Assembly (NCBI RefSeq): GCF_001659685.2
Contig: NZ_LXYE02000001.1
Span: forward strand, 124,001-188,000
Direction of reading: 5' to 3'
DNA: 64,000 bases
From: Labilibacter marinus
GTDB taxonomy: Bacteria > Bacteroidota > Bacteroidia > Bacteroidales > Marinilabiliaceae
A program made the translations under genes and the position numbers. Positions 26,450 through 35,927 of this stretch are shown here, piece by piece. How positions within the stretch are numbered: the stretch's first letter is position 1; each line of letters opens with the position of its first letter. Below the pieces are notes generated by a model, which was given only the letters and a program-made list of their open reading frames with translations, made no database searches and had not been told where the DNA came from.

Positions 26450-27002
26450 AATAATCGTAGTCTTTAATTAATTCACGTAGTTTGTGTTTTGCTCGGGTAA
26501 GGTTTGAGCGCGATGTGCTAGCTGTAATTTCTAGTTTTTTCGCAATCTCGTCATGATTATAGCCTTCTAATATGTATAAACTAAATACCATACGGTATTT
26601 AGCAGGTAGTTTTTGTAATAAGGCTATAATTTCTTCTGCATCAATAGTATTTAGGTTAAGGTCTACTTGCTCAGGATGGTCAATTTCTTCCAGAACAATG
26701 AGTTGATTATTCTTTTCATTGGCCCTGTAATTGTCAATGGCGGTATTTATAATTATGCGTCTAAACCATGGTTTAAAACTATCTCCCTTTGTATGAAGTT
26801 CAATTTTGGTAAATAGTTTATAAAAGGCATCATTACAAACTTCTTCGGCTTGTGTGTACGATGAAGTGTAGCGCAAAGCAATACTCATGGTATAACCATA
26901 GTATAAACCATAAAGATGCTCCTGGGCTTTTCTGTTACCCTTGGAGCATCTCTTTAATAGTTTTTCAGTATTTGCTATGTCTTTCGACGTTTGAATGATA
27001 AT
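26433..27002 (-). CDS. ECF RNA polymerase sigma factor with non-ATG start
   Basis: The first ATG (26888) would give 151 residues and cut sigma region 2 in half. The same frame stays open upstream to the TAA at 27018-27020 and encodes the missing part: LLKRCSKGNRKAQEHLYGLY runs straight into YGYT and MSIALRYTSSYTQAEEVCND. There is no ATG, GTG or TTG in that extension; ATT at 27000-27002 or 26994-26996, or ATC at 26997-26999, are candidate starts. Region 4 is LPAKYRMVFSLYILEGYNHDEIAK through RSNLTRAKHKL. It is cotranscribed with the barrel protein that follows. The start shown is my inference. Confidence 0.85.
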   Translation of the reverse strand: MIIQTSKDIANTEKLLKRCSKGNRKAQEHLYGLYYGYTMSIALRYTSSYTQAEEVCNDAFYKLFTKIELHTKGDSFKPWFRRIIINTAIDNYRANEKNNQLIVLEEIDHPEQVDLNLNTIDAEEIIALLQKLPAKYRMVFSLYILEGYNHDEIAKKLEITASTSRSNLTRAKHKLRELIKDYDYYGKAR

Positions 27003-27017
27003 AGGTTTTAGGCTTGT

Positions 27018-27803
27018 TTAATTAATCTCTTCTATTTCTTCAATTTTAATACCGAGTACAATGTTTTTTTGTGTGAATTCGCAATCACTTACATTTTTAA
27101 TATCCTGCAAAGGTATATATTGTAGCTTTACTTTTAGCTTATCATTTAATTTAGGTGTGTAATTAACTTCATCATTTATTTCGTCAAACACATAATTAAA
27201 TGTAGAATCTTGATGTGATCTTTCTAACCATAGGTTTTTCCAAGCTCCAATTTGGTTGCAAGGTGTTTCTTTAACGGTTAGTGTTTCAAAATAATAATGT
27301 ATAACTGGTTCTGTTGGCTTATCATCTTTAATCGGTATATTCTTAAAAATAATATGGTTATCAGTTTGCGCATGGTTGATGACATCAAAATACAAATTGT
27401 CTTCTTTTAATAGTGAAGTTGGAATTTTTAGTTTATCTAAACTAATATGTAAGGAATCCTGTATGGTAGAAGTTCCATTGTCATCATCTGTTAAATGAGA
27501 GATACTTATTTTTAATGTTTTTTTATCTCCTTCCTCTATGATTTTCTCATCCCAATGAACAGAAAATTCATGACCTTTTTCTCCCCCTGTGTACGAGAAG
27601 TTTAAAAATAAATGGTTGTAATGCATCCCTGCACTCAAAATGGTAAAAGGTGCTCCATTAGTTGCTAAATCCGAGGCAGACGTACTGGCGTACTTCAATT
27701 CCGATTTTAGTTCTGATTCATCAATTATTGTTTCAGAATCCTTGTTGCAGGCTAATGTTGCAACCATAATAGCTAAGCTTGTTAAAAATAAATTGAACTT
27801 CAT
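27018..27803 (-). CDS. lipoprotein of unknown function
   Basis: A 261-residue exported lipoprotein. The signal peptide ends in a lipobox with Cys19 (ATLACNKD). The mature part is predominantly beta and contains a region resembling NigD-like lipoproteins (YTGGEKGHEFSVHWDEK), but I cannot name the family with certainty. It lies directly upstream of, and in the same reading frame as, the ECF sigma gene (only the TAA separates the frames), so the two are probably one transcript. Confidence 0.8.
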   Translation of the reverse strand: MKFNLFLTSLAIMVATLACNKDSETIIDESELKSELKYASTSASDLATNGAPFTILSAGMHYNHLFLNFSYTGGEKGHEFSVHWDEKIIEEGDKKTLKISISHLTDDDNGTSTIQDSLHISLDKLKIPTSLLKEDNLYFDVINHAQTDNHIIFKNIPIKDDKPTEPVIHYYFETLTVKETPCNQIGAWKNLWLERSHQDSTFNYVFDEINDEVNYTPKLNDKLKVKLQYIPLQDIKNVSDCEFTQKNIVLGIKIEEIEEIN

Positions 27804-27991
27804 AACTTCATGTTTTTGTTTAATGTACCCCCCTAAACGAGTGAATAAGCAAAAGTGCTGCGTGGAATTTATTTTTATTTCAAAATTAGTTCAACTTTTT
27901 CGTATTTGTATTTATAATTTGCTGCAACCATAGTGCTTTTATACCTTTAAGGCCAGATAATAATTATTACCTATCAACAAAAAATAGAATA

Positions 27992-29638
27992 ATGAAGAGT
28001 AGCTATTTGTATGTATTAGGATGTGTTATGTTATTGAGTGCTTGTAATTCCCCAAAGCAAGTAGATACAAAATACACCGCATCCATCCCTAATGTAAAGG
28101 AGAAAGTAGAAGAGTTTACCAAGTTTGAACTGAATGCTGATATTTCAATTTTATCCGATAACCAAAAGAAAATGTTGCCTTTGTTATTTGATGCAGCTCA
28201 AATAATGGACGATTTATTCTGGAAACAAGCCTGGGGTGATAAAGCTTCTTTGTTTTCGAAAGTGGAAGATGAGTATATTAAACAGTACTTGAAAATCAAT
28301 TATGGTCCTTGGGAGCGATTAAACGGGAATAATTCTTTTATCAAAGGTATTGGAGAAAAGCCTGCTGGGGCCCAGTTTTACCCTGCTGATATGACCAAAG
28401 AAGAGTTTGATGCTTTAGAAGATGATAGCAAAAATGGTTTGTACACCATAATTGTTCGCGATAATCAAGGGAAACTAAAGGTTGTGCCTTATCATGTAGC
28501 TTACGCCGAGGAATTGAGCAAAGTAGCCAGCTTATTAAATAAAGCAGCTGCTTTAGCTGATGATGCAGGCTTTAAGGATTACTTGCAAAAAAGAGCAGTG
28601 GCCTTGATGGATGGAGAATACTTTGAAAGTGATTTGGCTTGGATGAGCATGAAAAGTAATAAAATTGACTTTGTAGTGGGGCCTATCGAAAACTATGAAG
28701 ATGCACTTTATGGTGCCAAAACGAGTTTTGAGGCGTACATCCTGATTAAAGATTTAGAGTGGTCTGAGAAGCTGACGCACTTTGCATCATTATTGCCTGA
28801 ATTACAAAAAGGGTTGCCTGTGGATGCCAAATATAAAGCTGAGGTTCCTGGTAGCGATTCTGATTTAGGTGCCTATGATGTGGTGTATTATGGAGGAGAT
28901 TGTAATGCGGGTAGTAAAACCATAGCTATCAATTTGCCTAACGATCCTAAAGTGCATTTGCAAAAAGGTAGTCGTAAATTACAATTGAAAAACTCCATGC
29001 GTGCTAAATTCGATAAAATATTGATGCCTATTAGTGAACTGTTAATTGTTGAAGAGCAACAAGAGCATGTTAGTTTTGATGCCTTTTTTCAGAATACCAT
29101 GTTTCATGAAGTGGCGCATGGTTTAGGTGTTAAAAATACTTTGGATGGAACAGGAACTGTGCGTGAAGCCTTAAAAGAAACTTCTACAGCCATTGAAGAA
29201 GGTAAGGCCGATATTTTAGGTTTATACATGGTGGATATGCTTACGCAGATGAATGAGCTTGGCGAGGATCAGGTTTTAATGGACAACTATGTGACCTTTA
29301 TGGCAGGTTTATTTCGTTCTATTCGCTTTGGGGCTTCAAGCTCGCACGGAAAAGCCAATATGATTCGCTTCAATTATTTTAAGGAAAAACAAGCCTTCAC
29401 AAAAGATGAGTCAGGTAAGTATAAGGTTGACTTTGATAAAATGCGTGAGGCTATGATTGACCTTTCTGGAGAGATACTTGTAATGCAAGGAGATGGAGAC
29501 TATGCCAAAGCCCAAAAAATGATTAAAGAAATGGGGTTTATTCAGCCAGAACTGCAAGCTGATTTAGATAAGATTGCAGCAGCAGGAATACCACGCGATA
29601 TTGTATTTGAGCAAGGAGCACATATGTTAGGGTTGTAA
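27992..29638 (+). CDS. dipeptidyl-peptidase III-like zinc peptidase (M49), lipoprotein
   Basis: A 548-residue exported protein with lipobox Cys18 (LLSACNS). It belongs to the M49 peptidase group of the short bacterial type: the zinc motif is HEVAH at 372-376 (HExxH, whereas eukaryotic DPP III has HExxxH) and the third ligand is in the EEGKAD segment at 402-407. YGPWERLNGNNSFIKG and PAGAQFYPADMT are family blocks. It probably cleaves dipeptides from peptides in the periplasm or at the surface. Own promoter region upstream (divergent from the lipoprotein gene); a weak terminator follows. Confidence 0.9.
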   Translation: MKSSYLYVLGCVMLLSACNSPKQVDTKYTASIPNVKEKVEEFTKFELNADISILSDNQKKMLPLLFDAAQIMDDLFWKQAWGDKASLFSKVEDEYIKQYLKINYGPWERLNGNNSFIKGIGEKPAGAQFYPADMTKEEFDALEDDSKNGLYTIIVRDNQGKLKVVPYHVAYAEELSKVASLLNKAAALADDAGFKDYLQKRAVALMDGEYFESDLAWMSMKSNKIDFVVGPIENYEDALYGAKTSFEAYILIKDLEWSEKLTHFASLLPELQKGLPVDAKYKAEVPGSDSDLGAYDVVYYGGDCNAGSKTIAINLPNDPKVHLQKGSRKLQLKNSMRAKFDKILMPISELLIVEEQQEHVSFDAFFQNTMFHEVAHGLGVKNTLDGTGTVREALKETSTAIEEGKADILGLYMVDMLTQMNELGEDQVLMDNYVTFMAGLFRSIRFGASSSHGKANMIRFNYFKEKQAFTKDESGKYKVDFDKMREAMIDLSGEILVMQGDGDYAKAQKMIKEMGFIQPELQADLDKIAAAGIPRDIVFEQGAHMLGL

Positions 29639-29661
29639 GTTTTTTATTTAAATATAATGTA

Positions 29662-29696
29662 GAATCCTTTAGCGACATTCGTTGTTAAAGGATTTT
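29662..29696 (+). terminator. probable terminator of the M49 peptidase gene
   Basis: Stem AATCCTTTA / TAAAGGATT followed by TTTGTAT, 24 bases after the stop. The T-run is short. Confidence 0.55.
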
Positions 29697-29731
29697 GTAT
29701 ATTTGTGGATTCGCTAATTGGATAATTAACC

Positions 29732-29911
29732 ATGCAACCAGAAACCATGAAAAAAATACTACTCGACATTATTTTTATCGTAATTGCTGCAGCTACCTTA
29801 GTTGCGCTTAATCAATATGGCCTTTTCGAAAAATACATAGGGTTTGCTCTTATTCCTATTTTAATAGCTTATTACTTGGGGCAATATGTTGCTAAAAAGC
29901 ATCATAGCTAA
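29732..29911 (+). CDS. 59-residue two-span membrane protein
   Basis: ATG 29732 to TAA 29909-29911. Two hydrophobic segments (LLDIIFIVIAAATLVAL and IGFALIPILIAYYLGQYV) are joined by a short polar loop (NQYGLFEKY) and end in a basic tail (AKKHHS). The second in-frame ATG (29747) is an alternative start. The amphipathic order is convincing for a real small membrane protein. Not recognised; no neighbours in operon. Confidence 0.6.
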   Translation: MQPETMKKILLDIIFIVIAAATLVALNQYGLFEKYIGFALIPILIAYYLGQYVAKKHHS

Positions 29912-30091
29912 CAAGTCATACTTTTTTTATATATTGCGCAAAAATTAGTCAACCTATATTGAAATCCCTAAAGGATGAGAATTCTTCTCATTATACTACC
30001 GCTATTTACTTGAGTGGGTAGAATCCTTTTATTATTTAAGGTTGCCTAATGTTTTTTACAAAACCTTATCAAGCAATTATCGCAACACGTC
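29912..30091. other. 180-bp intergenic region
   Basis: AT-rich spacer between the small membrane gene and the 160-residue exported protein. I see no RNA gene or strong promoter match in it. Confidence 0.4.
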
Positions 30092-30574
30092 ATGAAAAAT
30101 TTAAAACTAGTTTTTATTGGACTGTTGGTTTCCAGTGCATGTATTTTATCGGGGCAAAATACATCGGATTCCATACAAGTTCAAAAAAAGATGAGTACCA
30201 TCTTTATGCAGGAAGGCAAAAGGTTAACGCCTAAACAACTGCTGCAAATTACAAAAGTTAATACCGAAGCGTATGAATTAATGAAGTTGGCAAAATCAAA
30301 TTATAATGCGGGGGCTGTATTTGGATTTGCTGGTGGAGCTTTAATAGGTTGGCCTTTGGGCACAGCTCTTGGTGGGGGCGATCCTAACTGGGTATTAGCT
30401 GGCATCGGGGCTGGATTTGTATTGATTTCAATTCCATTTTCTGTGGCATATACCAAACATGCCACAAAGGCCGTAAGCATATATAACGACGGTATTGCCA
30501 ATGCTGAATCGCGCAAAGTCGATTTTAATGTAGGGTTAACTAGCGTTGGTGTTGGATTAACCATGACATTTTAA
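30092..30574 (+). CDS. exported or membrane protein with glycine-rich hairpin
   Basis: A 160-residue protein with a signal peptide (1-21, ending ILSGQ). The conserved helical part (RLTPKQLLQITKVNTEAYELM) is followed by two Gly-rich membrane segments (AGAVFGFAGGALIGWPLGTAL and LAGIGAGFVLISIPFSVAY), like a glycine-zipper hairpin. The C-terminus (VDFNVGLTSVGVGLTMTF) ends in Phe like an outer-membrane strand. No function assigned. It precedes a TonB-domain gene by 12 bases. Confidence 0.75.
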   Translation: MKNLKLVFIGLLVSSACILSGQNTSDSIQVQKKMSTIFMQEGKRLTPKQLLQITKVNTEAYELMKLAKSNYNAGAVFGFAGGALIGWPLGTALGGGDPNWVLAGIGAGFVLISIPFSVAYTKHATKAVSIYNDGIANAESRKVDFNVGLTSVGVGLTMTF

Positions 30575-30586
30575 AACATAATTACT

Positions 30587-31021
30587 ATGAGTTTTAAATT
30601 GTCAAAAAAGGCAACAATACTATTGTTGCTGTTATCGTCATTAAATATTGATGCGCAAATTCCTCATCAATTTAAATCATTATTGTGTGATGTTGATACA
30701 ACTGGTTTAGTATTTAAACCTGATGTTAAACCTCATTTTAAAGGAGGTTATAGTGGTTTAGTAAATTATTATACACATAATTTTAGGTATCCTGAAAAGG
30801 CAAGATATTATGGCATTGAGGGAGATGTTAAGGTACTTTTTGTAGTAGAAAAGGATGGGCATTTAACGAGTATTAAAGCGACGAATAAAGTGAACAAGGA
30901 GCTAGAAGAATTTGCTGTAGAGTTTATAAAAAATATGCCTAGGTGGGTACCAGGGGAAAAGAATGATAGTATTGTGCGTGTGTTAAATGTTAAAACGGTT
31001 AGTTTTAAGTTGAGACACTAA
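30587..31021 (+). CDS. secreted TonB C-terminal domain protein
   Basis: A 144-residue protein with an N-terminal signal peptide (1-23, ending IDAQ) and one TonB C-terminal domain (about 45-140: LVNYYTHNFRYPEKARYYGI, GDVKVLFVVEKDG). It lacks the membrane anchor and Pro-rich linker of true TonB, so it is not an energy transducer in the standard sense and may bind receptor plugs or other partners in the periplasm. It follows the Gly-rich exported gene by 12 bases and is probably cotranscribed. Confidence 0.82.
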   Translation: MSFKLSKKATILLLLLSSLNIDAQIPHQFKSLLCDVDTTGLVFKPDVKPHFKGGYSGLVNYYTHNFRYPEKARYYGIEGDVKVLFVVEKDGHLTSIKATNKVNKELEEFAVEFIKNMPRWVPGEKNDSIVRVLNVKTVSFKLRH

Positions 31022-31034
31022 GTAATATCTTTAT

Positions 31035-31056
31035 AATACTAAAATAATTTAGTATT
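31035..31056. repeat. 9-bp inverted repeat after the TonB-domain gene
   Basis: AATACTAAA / TTTAGTATT with a 4-base loop, 14 bases after the stop codon. There is no T-run, so it is at best a weak terminator or an mRNA-stabilising hairpin. Confidence 0.5.
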
Positions 31057-31190
31057 GTAATTTGCACGTTAGTAGTCGGTTACTGTGGTTTTAAAATAGA
31101 CCTCAAAAAATCACTTGAATTAAGTTTGTAATTATAGCGTAGGGTATTGAAAAATTACATATTTTTGCGCAATTTTTCATTCGAACGACT

Positions 31191-32687
31191 ATGGCAAATA
31201 TAATTAACGAAGTTTCAAGAACCTTTAATGAGTATCTCATTATTCCAGGTTTAACAACCAAAGAACATACCCCTGACAAGGTAGATTTAAAGACTCCGCT
31301 TGTGAAGTATAAAAAGGGTGAAGAAGCTAAAATCTCTTTAAATGTTCCGTTTGTGTCATCTATTATGCAATCGGTTTCCGATAGCGGTATGGCAAAAGCA
31401 TTGGCAAAAGAAGGTGGGCTTTCATTTATTTTTGGTTCGCAGTCGATTGAGGAGCAATGTAAAATGGTTAAGCTGGTTAAGAATTACAAAGCTGGATTTG
31501 TTGAAAGCCGTGCAAACTTAACTCCTGAGCATACCTTAAGAGATGTAATTGAGTTAAAAGCCAAAACGGGTTTTTCTACTATCGGTATAACTGAAGATGG
31601 AACAGCAACAGGTGTTTTTAAAGGCTTAGTTACAGGTAGAGATTATCGTCCGAGTAGAGATGATCATAATACAAAGGTGAAAGATTTTATGACACCTTTA
31701 AAAGGTCTAATTTACGCCAAAAGTGGAGTTTCTTTAAAAGAGGCCAACGATATAATTTGGGAGCATAAATTAAACACGCTTCCTGTTCTGGATGAGGATG
31801 GAAATTTGCTTTATTTTGTTTTCCGTAAAGATTATGATAGTCATAAGGAAAATCCATACGAATTATTAGACAATCAAAAGCGTTTATTGGTTGGAGCTGG
31901 CATTAACAGCCGCGATTTCCAAGAACGTGTACCTGCTTTAGTTGAAGCTGGCGTTGATGTACTATGTATCGATTCTTCAGATGGTTTCTCAGAATGGCAA
32001 AAAGATACCATTCAATATATCAAAGAGAAAATTAGCAGCGATGTTTTAGTTGGAGCTGGTAATGTTGTAGATAAAGATGGTTTTCTATATTTAGCTGAAG
32101 CTGGTGCTGACTTTGTAAAAGTTGGTGTTGGTGGTGGTTCTATTTGTATTACACGTGAGCAAAAAGGTATTGGTCGTGGCCAAGCTACTGCTTTAATTGA
32201 AGTAGCTGCAGCTAGAGATGAATACTTTGAAAAAACAGGTGTTTATATTCCAATTTGTTCTGATGGTGGTATCGTTCAAGATTACCATATGACCTTAGCT
32301 TTAGCTATGGGAGCAGATTTCTTGATGATGGGTCGTTACTTTGCTCGTTTTGATGAGAGTCCTACTCGTAAGTTATTAGTAGGTGGAAACTACGTAAAAG
32401 AGTACTGGGGTGAAGGTTCAAATAGAGCTAGAAACTGGCAGCGCTACGATATGGGAGGAAACAACAGCCTTAAATTCGAAGAAGGTGTAGATAGTTATGT
32501 ACCGTATGCAGGCAAGTTAAAAGATAACTTAGATATGACGGTGGGTAAAATTAAATCAACCATGTGTAGTTGTGGAGTGGCTTCTTTAAAGGAGATGCAA
32601 GCAGATGCTAAACTTACTTTAGTATCTTCAACAAGTATTATTGAAGGTGGTGCACATGATGTTATCGTAAAAGAAACGAAGAATTAG
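31191..32687 (+). CDS. guaB: inosine-5'-monophosphate dehydrogenase
   Basis: A 498-residue enzyme that oxidises IMP to XMP with NAD+, the committed step of GMP synthesis. The barrel carries the catalytic loop [11 protein letters not shown] with Cys319 (most relatives have GPGSICTTR). A CBS-pair regulatory domain is inserted at about 104-215. The mobile flap holds the Arg-Tyr dyad in NWQRYDMGG, and the C-terminus has [11 protein letters not shown]. This loop and flap variant belongs to a divergent IMPDH subgroup. It is monocistronic with a clear terminator. A TATTTTTG -7-like box is at 31160-31167. Confidence 0.96.
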   Translation: MANIINEVSRTFNEYLIIPGLTTKEHTPDKVDLKTPLVKYKKGEEAKISLNVPFVSSIMQSVSDSGMAKALAKEGGLSFIFGSQSIEEQCKMVKLVKNYKAGFVESRANLTPEHTLRDVIELKAKTGFSTIGITEDGTATGVFKGLVTGRDYRPSRDDHNTKVKDFMTPLKGLIYAKSGVSLKEANDIIWEHKLNTLPVLDEDGNLLYFVFRKDYDSHKENPYELLDNQKRLLVGAGINSRDFQERVPALVEAGVDVLCIDSSDGFSEWQKDTIQYIKEKISSDVLVGAGNVVDKDGFLYLAEAGADFVKVGVGGGSICITREQKGIGRGQATALIEVAAARDEYFEKTGVYIPICSDGGIVQDYHMTLALAMGADFLMMGRYFARFDESPTRKLLVGGNYVKEYWGEGSNRARNWQRYDMGGNNSLKFEEGVDSYVPYAGKLKDNLDMTVGKIKSTMCSCGVASLKEMQADAKLTLVSSTSIIEGGAHDVIVKETKN

Positions 32688-32713
32688 GTAACTAATTAAT
32701 TCTTATAAAATAT

Positions 32714-32749
32714 AACGTCCTACTTGATTATTCAGGTAGGACGTTTTTT
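32714..32749 (+). terminator. Rho-independent terminator of guaB
   Basis: Perfect 10-base stem AACGTCCTAC / GTAGGACGTT with a 12-base loop and a T-run. Confidence 0.9.
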
Positions 32750-32875
32750 GTTGGGGTATTGTGAGCTAGGATAGGGTAATATTGTGTAGGTGTTCCTGAT
32801 TAATAATGGTTTAATTGTATTTTATGTAAGTGTATATTAAACTATACTGTTATCAATAGGGATAAAAACAATATT

Positions 32876-33913
32876 ATGACAAAATCAATTATTTTAAGTA
32901 TTCTACTTGTTGTCTCCATGAATCTGTGGGCGACAAATAAACCTAAATCAGACAATGCAATTCCTCAGCCAGCCAAGTTATTTGTAGAGCTGCCGGATTA
33001 TTGTCCAACGCCAGATGCATTTGCTATTGCGCCCGATGGTAGTTTGACTTTATCGTGTCCAAATTTTGCAGATAGAACAAAGCCTGGAGTTTTAATGAAA
33101 ATTACTAATGATGGTAAAATATATAAGCTTGCAGAGTTAAAAGGTGTAAAAGAAGGAAGTAAAGCCAATCCGATGGGTTTAGCCTATGCTCCAGATGGTA
33201 GTTTATACGTGTGTGATCCGCAAGGCAAAAATGGTAGGATATTACGCTTAACATTTAAAAATGATGAACTTCAAAAAACGGAAGTGGTGGCAAAGGGTAT
33301 GAGTAATCCCAATGGAATACGTTATTATCAAGGCGCTATATATGTGACTCAGCCTAAGTTAGAAAAGTTTAAAACAGAAAAGCTGACGAGCGGAGTGTAT
33401 CGATTTTTGGCAACAGACCGAGATGTTCAGGTAAATAATGATAGTACAGATACTAATCTTATTTTTATTTCTCAAACGCAAAATTCCGATCGTCAGTTTG
33501 GCATAGATGGTTTGGTGTTCAATAAAAAAGGTCGATTGTTTGTAGCTGATTTTGGTGATTCAAATATATATCAGTTGACACTAAATAAAGATGGTAAAGT
33601 AATTAACCAAGAGTTATATGTAGATTTACCCAATACTACTGGTATTGATGGAATGGCCATAGATAAAAAAGGAAATTTGTATTTGGCTGGGTTTTCTCAA
33701 AACCAAATACTTCAAGTGGATAAAAAAAGAAGAACAACTATTCTTGCTCAATATCCAGATAATGATGGTTCTAATGGGCAGATTGATCAACCTGCAGACT
33801 TGATTGTATATGGCAATAAGCTCGTAATTTCTAATTTTGATTTGATGGTACAAAAAGGAATGATTAACTCAGGTCATAGTAAACCTTATACTATTTCGTA
33901 TATCGATTTATAA
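32876..33913 (+). CDS. secreted SMP-30/gluconolactonase-like beta-propeller protein
   Basis: A 345-residue exported protein (signal peptide 1-20) with the six-bladed propeller of the SMP-30/LRE group: repeated blades such as GLAYAPDGSLYVCDPQGKNG, GLVFNKKGRLFVADFGDSN and GMAIDKKGNLYLAGFSQNQ. Members hydrolyse sugar lactones with a divalent metal ion, but many of this secreted type have unknown substrates. Stand-alone gene. Confidence 0.88.
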   Translation: MTKSIILSILLVVSMNLWATNKPKSDNAIPQPAKLFVELPDYCPTPDAFAIAPDGSLTLSCPNFADRTKPGVLMKITNDGKIYKLAELKGVKEGSKANPMGLAYAPDGSLYVCDPQGKNGRILRLTFKNDELQKTEVVAKGMSNPNGIRYYQGAIYVTQPKLEKFKTEKLTSGVYRFLATDRDVQVNNDSTDTNLIFISQTQNSDRQFGIDGLVFNKKGRLFVADFGDSNIYQLTLNKDGKVINQELYVDLPNTTGIDGMAIDKKGNLYLAGFSQNQILQVDKKRRTTILAQYPDNDGSNGQIDQPADLIVYGNKLVISNFDLMVQKGMINSGHSKPYTISYIDL

Positions 33914-34030
33914 AATAAACCTCTTCAAAGGGGAAAAAGTATACGAGTTAAACAAAAATGTATTGGGATGTATTAAACTGTTTGTGCGATATTTGTTGTG
34001 TAATATTTCAGAAAGAAAAAAGAAAAACAC

Positions 34031-34939
34031 ATGCAACACTTCTCAACACTCTCTGCATTCTTAAAATATGCTGGACAGCCTGCTCCAGAGCATCCTCAAT
34101 TGTATGTTCTGGATTTGGCAGCCAATCAAACAGAGATGGAGTGTTCGCGTAAAAGCAGTCCTCCTATCACTGGCGATATTTATAATATATCGCTCAAGAA
34201 AGTAACCCAGGGAAGTGCACATTACGGTCGCACTAAATACGACTTTCAAAAAGGAGTAATGGTTTTTACTCCGCCTCGTCAGATTGTACAGTGGAATAAT
34301 GTTTCTATTGCACCAAGTGGTTTCTCTATTTATTTTCACGAAGACTATATTAAGGGTTATGATTTAGCCAGAAAAATTAAGCAGTTTGCCTTTTTTGATT
34401 ATGCTACTTATGAGGCTTTGCACCTTTCTCCCAAAGAAGAGGGCATACTAACGTCTATTTTTAAAACCATTGAAACGGAGTATTACAACAATCAGGATGA
34501 TTTTAGTAAGGATATTATCATAAGCCATCTAGAAGCATTGCTGAGTTATTGCGAACGTTTTTATAAAAGACAATTTATCAACAGAAAAGAGTTGAATTCA
34601 GAACTGTTTTTTAGATTAAAGACGGTGTTGATGGATTACTTACAAAGTGGAAGTTTTGAAGTAAATGGAATCCCTAAAGTTGAATGGATTGCGGATAAGC
34701 TAGAAGTAAGCCAGCGCTATTTAAATGATAGCTTAAAAGTGGAAACAGGAAAAACCACTATAGAACAAATTAACCTGTTTTTAATGGATGAAGCCAAAAC
34801 TATGCTGTTGAATAAATACTCCATTTCAGAAACGGCTTATAAATTGGGCTTTGAATATCCACAATATTTTTCTCGATTATTCAAGAAAAAAGTAGGCTTA
34901 ACCCCTTCGGAATATATACATCAGAATATTTCAAATTAA
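34031..34939 (+). CDS. AraC-family transcriptional regulator
   Basis: A 302-residue regulator. The N-terminal part (about 20-160) is a ligand-binding cupin-like domain and the C-terminal 95 residues carry two helix-turn-helices, ending KLGFEYPQYFSRLFKKKVGLTPSEYI, the AraC signature. It lies 22 bases upstream of a short-chain dehydrogenase gene, which is probably its target and cotranscribed. Confidence 0.93.
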   Translation: MQHFSTLSAFLKYAGQPAPEHPQLYVLDLAANQTEMECSRKSSPPITGDIYNISLKKVTQGSAHYGRTKYDFQKGVMVFTPPRQIVQWNNVSIAPSGFSIYFHEDYIKGYDLARKIKQFAFFDYATYEALHLSPKEEGILTSIFKTIETEYYNNQDDFSKDIIISHLEALLSYCERFYKRQFINRKELNSELFFRLKTVLMDYLQSGSFEVNGIPKVEWIADKLEVSQRYLNDSLKVETGKTTIEQINLFLMDEAKTMLLNKYSISETAYKLGFEYPQYFSRLFKKKVGLTPSEYIHQNISN

Positions 34940-34961
34940 TTACCACTTAACAAAAACACTT

Positions 34962-35771
34962 ATGAAAACGATTTTTATGACCGGTACATCAACCGGTTTA
35001 GGGCGATCGTCTGCCCTATTATTTGCAGAAAAAGGATGGAAAGTAATTGCAACTATGCGTAATCCAGACAAAGAAACGGAGCTTGGAAATCATCCTAATA
35101 TTACTTTAATGGCTTTGGATGTAACCGATGTTGAACAGATAAAACAAGTGGCGAAAAACACCATAGCCATGGGTAAAGTAGATGTGGTTTTTAATAATGC
35201 AGGTTATGGTTTAGCAGGACCGTTTGAAGGTGCTTCGGATGAGCAGATGATGCAGAATATCAATACTAACTTATTTGGTGTTATGCGAGTGACAAAGGCT
35301 TTTTTGCCTCATTTTAGAGAGAATAAAGGCGGTTTGTTTATTACAACTACCTCTATTGGAGGTAGTTTGGCCTTACCTTTTAATTCAATATACCATGCTA
35401 CAAAATTTGCTCTTGAAGGGTGGAGTGAAAGTATGGATCTAGAATTAAAGAAGTTTGGCATTGGAATTAAAACAGTAGCGCCTGGAGGAATTAAAACGGA
35501 TTTTGCAGGGCGTTCATTAGTATTGGCAGAACATGAAGCATATAAGGAAATGTTGGATAAGGTAGTTGCTGTTTTTATGGATCCAGAGCGTGCTCAAATG
35601 CAATCTACACCTGATCAAATTGCAGCCGTGGTTTATGAAGCAGCAACAGACAATAAAGACCAATTGCGTTATTATGCAGGGGATGATGCTAAAGCTATGT
35701 TTGCCAGAAAACAGGAGTTGGGTTATCAGGCATTTAGAGATGAGCTAGATGCTACATTTTTTGGAGAATAA
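34962..35771 (+). CDS. short-chain dehydrogenase/reductase
   Basis: A 269-residue classical SDR. The cofactor motif TGTSTGLG is at 7-14, the NNAG motif is in VFNNAGYG, and the catalytic Tyr and Lys are in the YHATK motif, preceded by TTTSIGG. The Arg after the glycine motif and ATMRNPDKE suggest NADP(H). Substrate unknown. Cotranscribed with the upstream AraC regulator; terminator at 35792-35818. Confidence 0.92.
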   Translation: MKTIFMTGTSTGLGRSSALLFAEKGWKVIATMRNPDKETELGNHPNITLMALDVTDVEQIKQVAKNTIAMGKVDVVFNNAGYGLAGPFEGASDEQMMQNINTNLFGVMRVTKAFLPHFRENKGGLFITTTSIGGSLALPFNSIYHATKFALEGWSESMDLELKKFGIGIKTVAPGGIKTDFAGRSLVLAEHEAYKEMLDKVVAVFMDPERAQMQSTPDQIAAVVYEAATDNKDQLRYYAGDDAKAMFARKQELGYQAFRDELDATFFGE

Positions 35772-35791
35772 ACTTAGTTTTGTAAATGAAG

Positions 35792-35818
35792 AAAGGCCGC
35801 ATCGAAGCGGTCTTTTTT
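35792..35818 (+). terminator. terminator of the araC-SDR unit
   Basis: Stem AGGCCGC / GCGGTCT (one G-T pair) with a short loop followed by T6. Confidence 0.8.
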
Positions 35819-35927
35819 GTTTTAAGAAATATATTAAGTGAGTTAGTGATAGATGAATTATATGCCGTAATGAACTGATTTGATTATGTGGATGTTATGT
35901 TTATACACCATAATAACATGTAGTAAA

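Noticed and set aside
26914-26951. Inverted repeat AGATGCTCC / GGAGCATCT
   Set aside because: It falls inside the extended coding region of the ECF sigma gene, has a 20-base loop and no T-run, so it is probably incidental.
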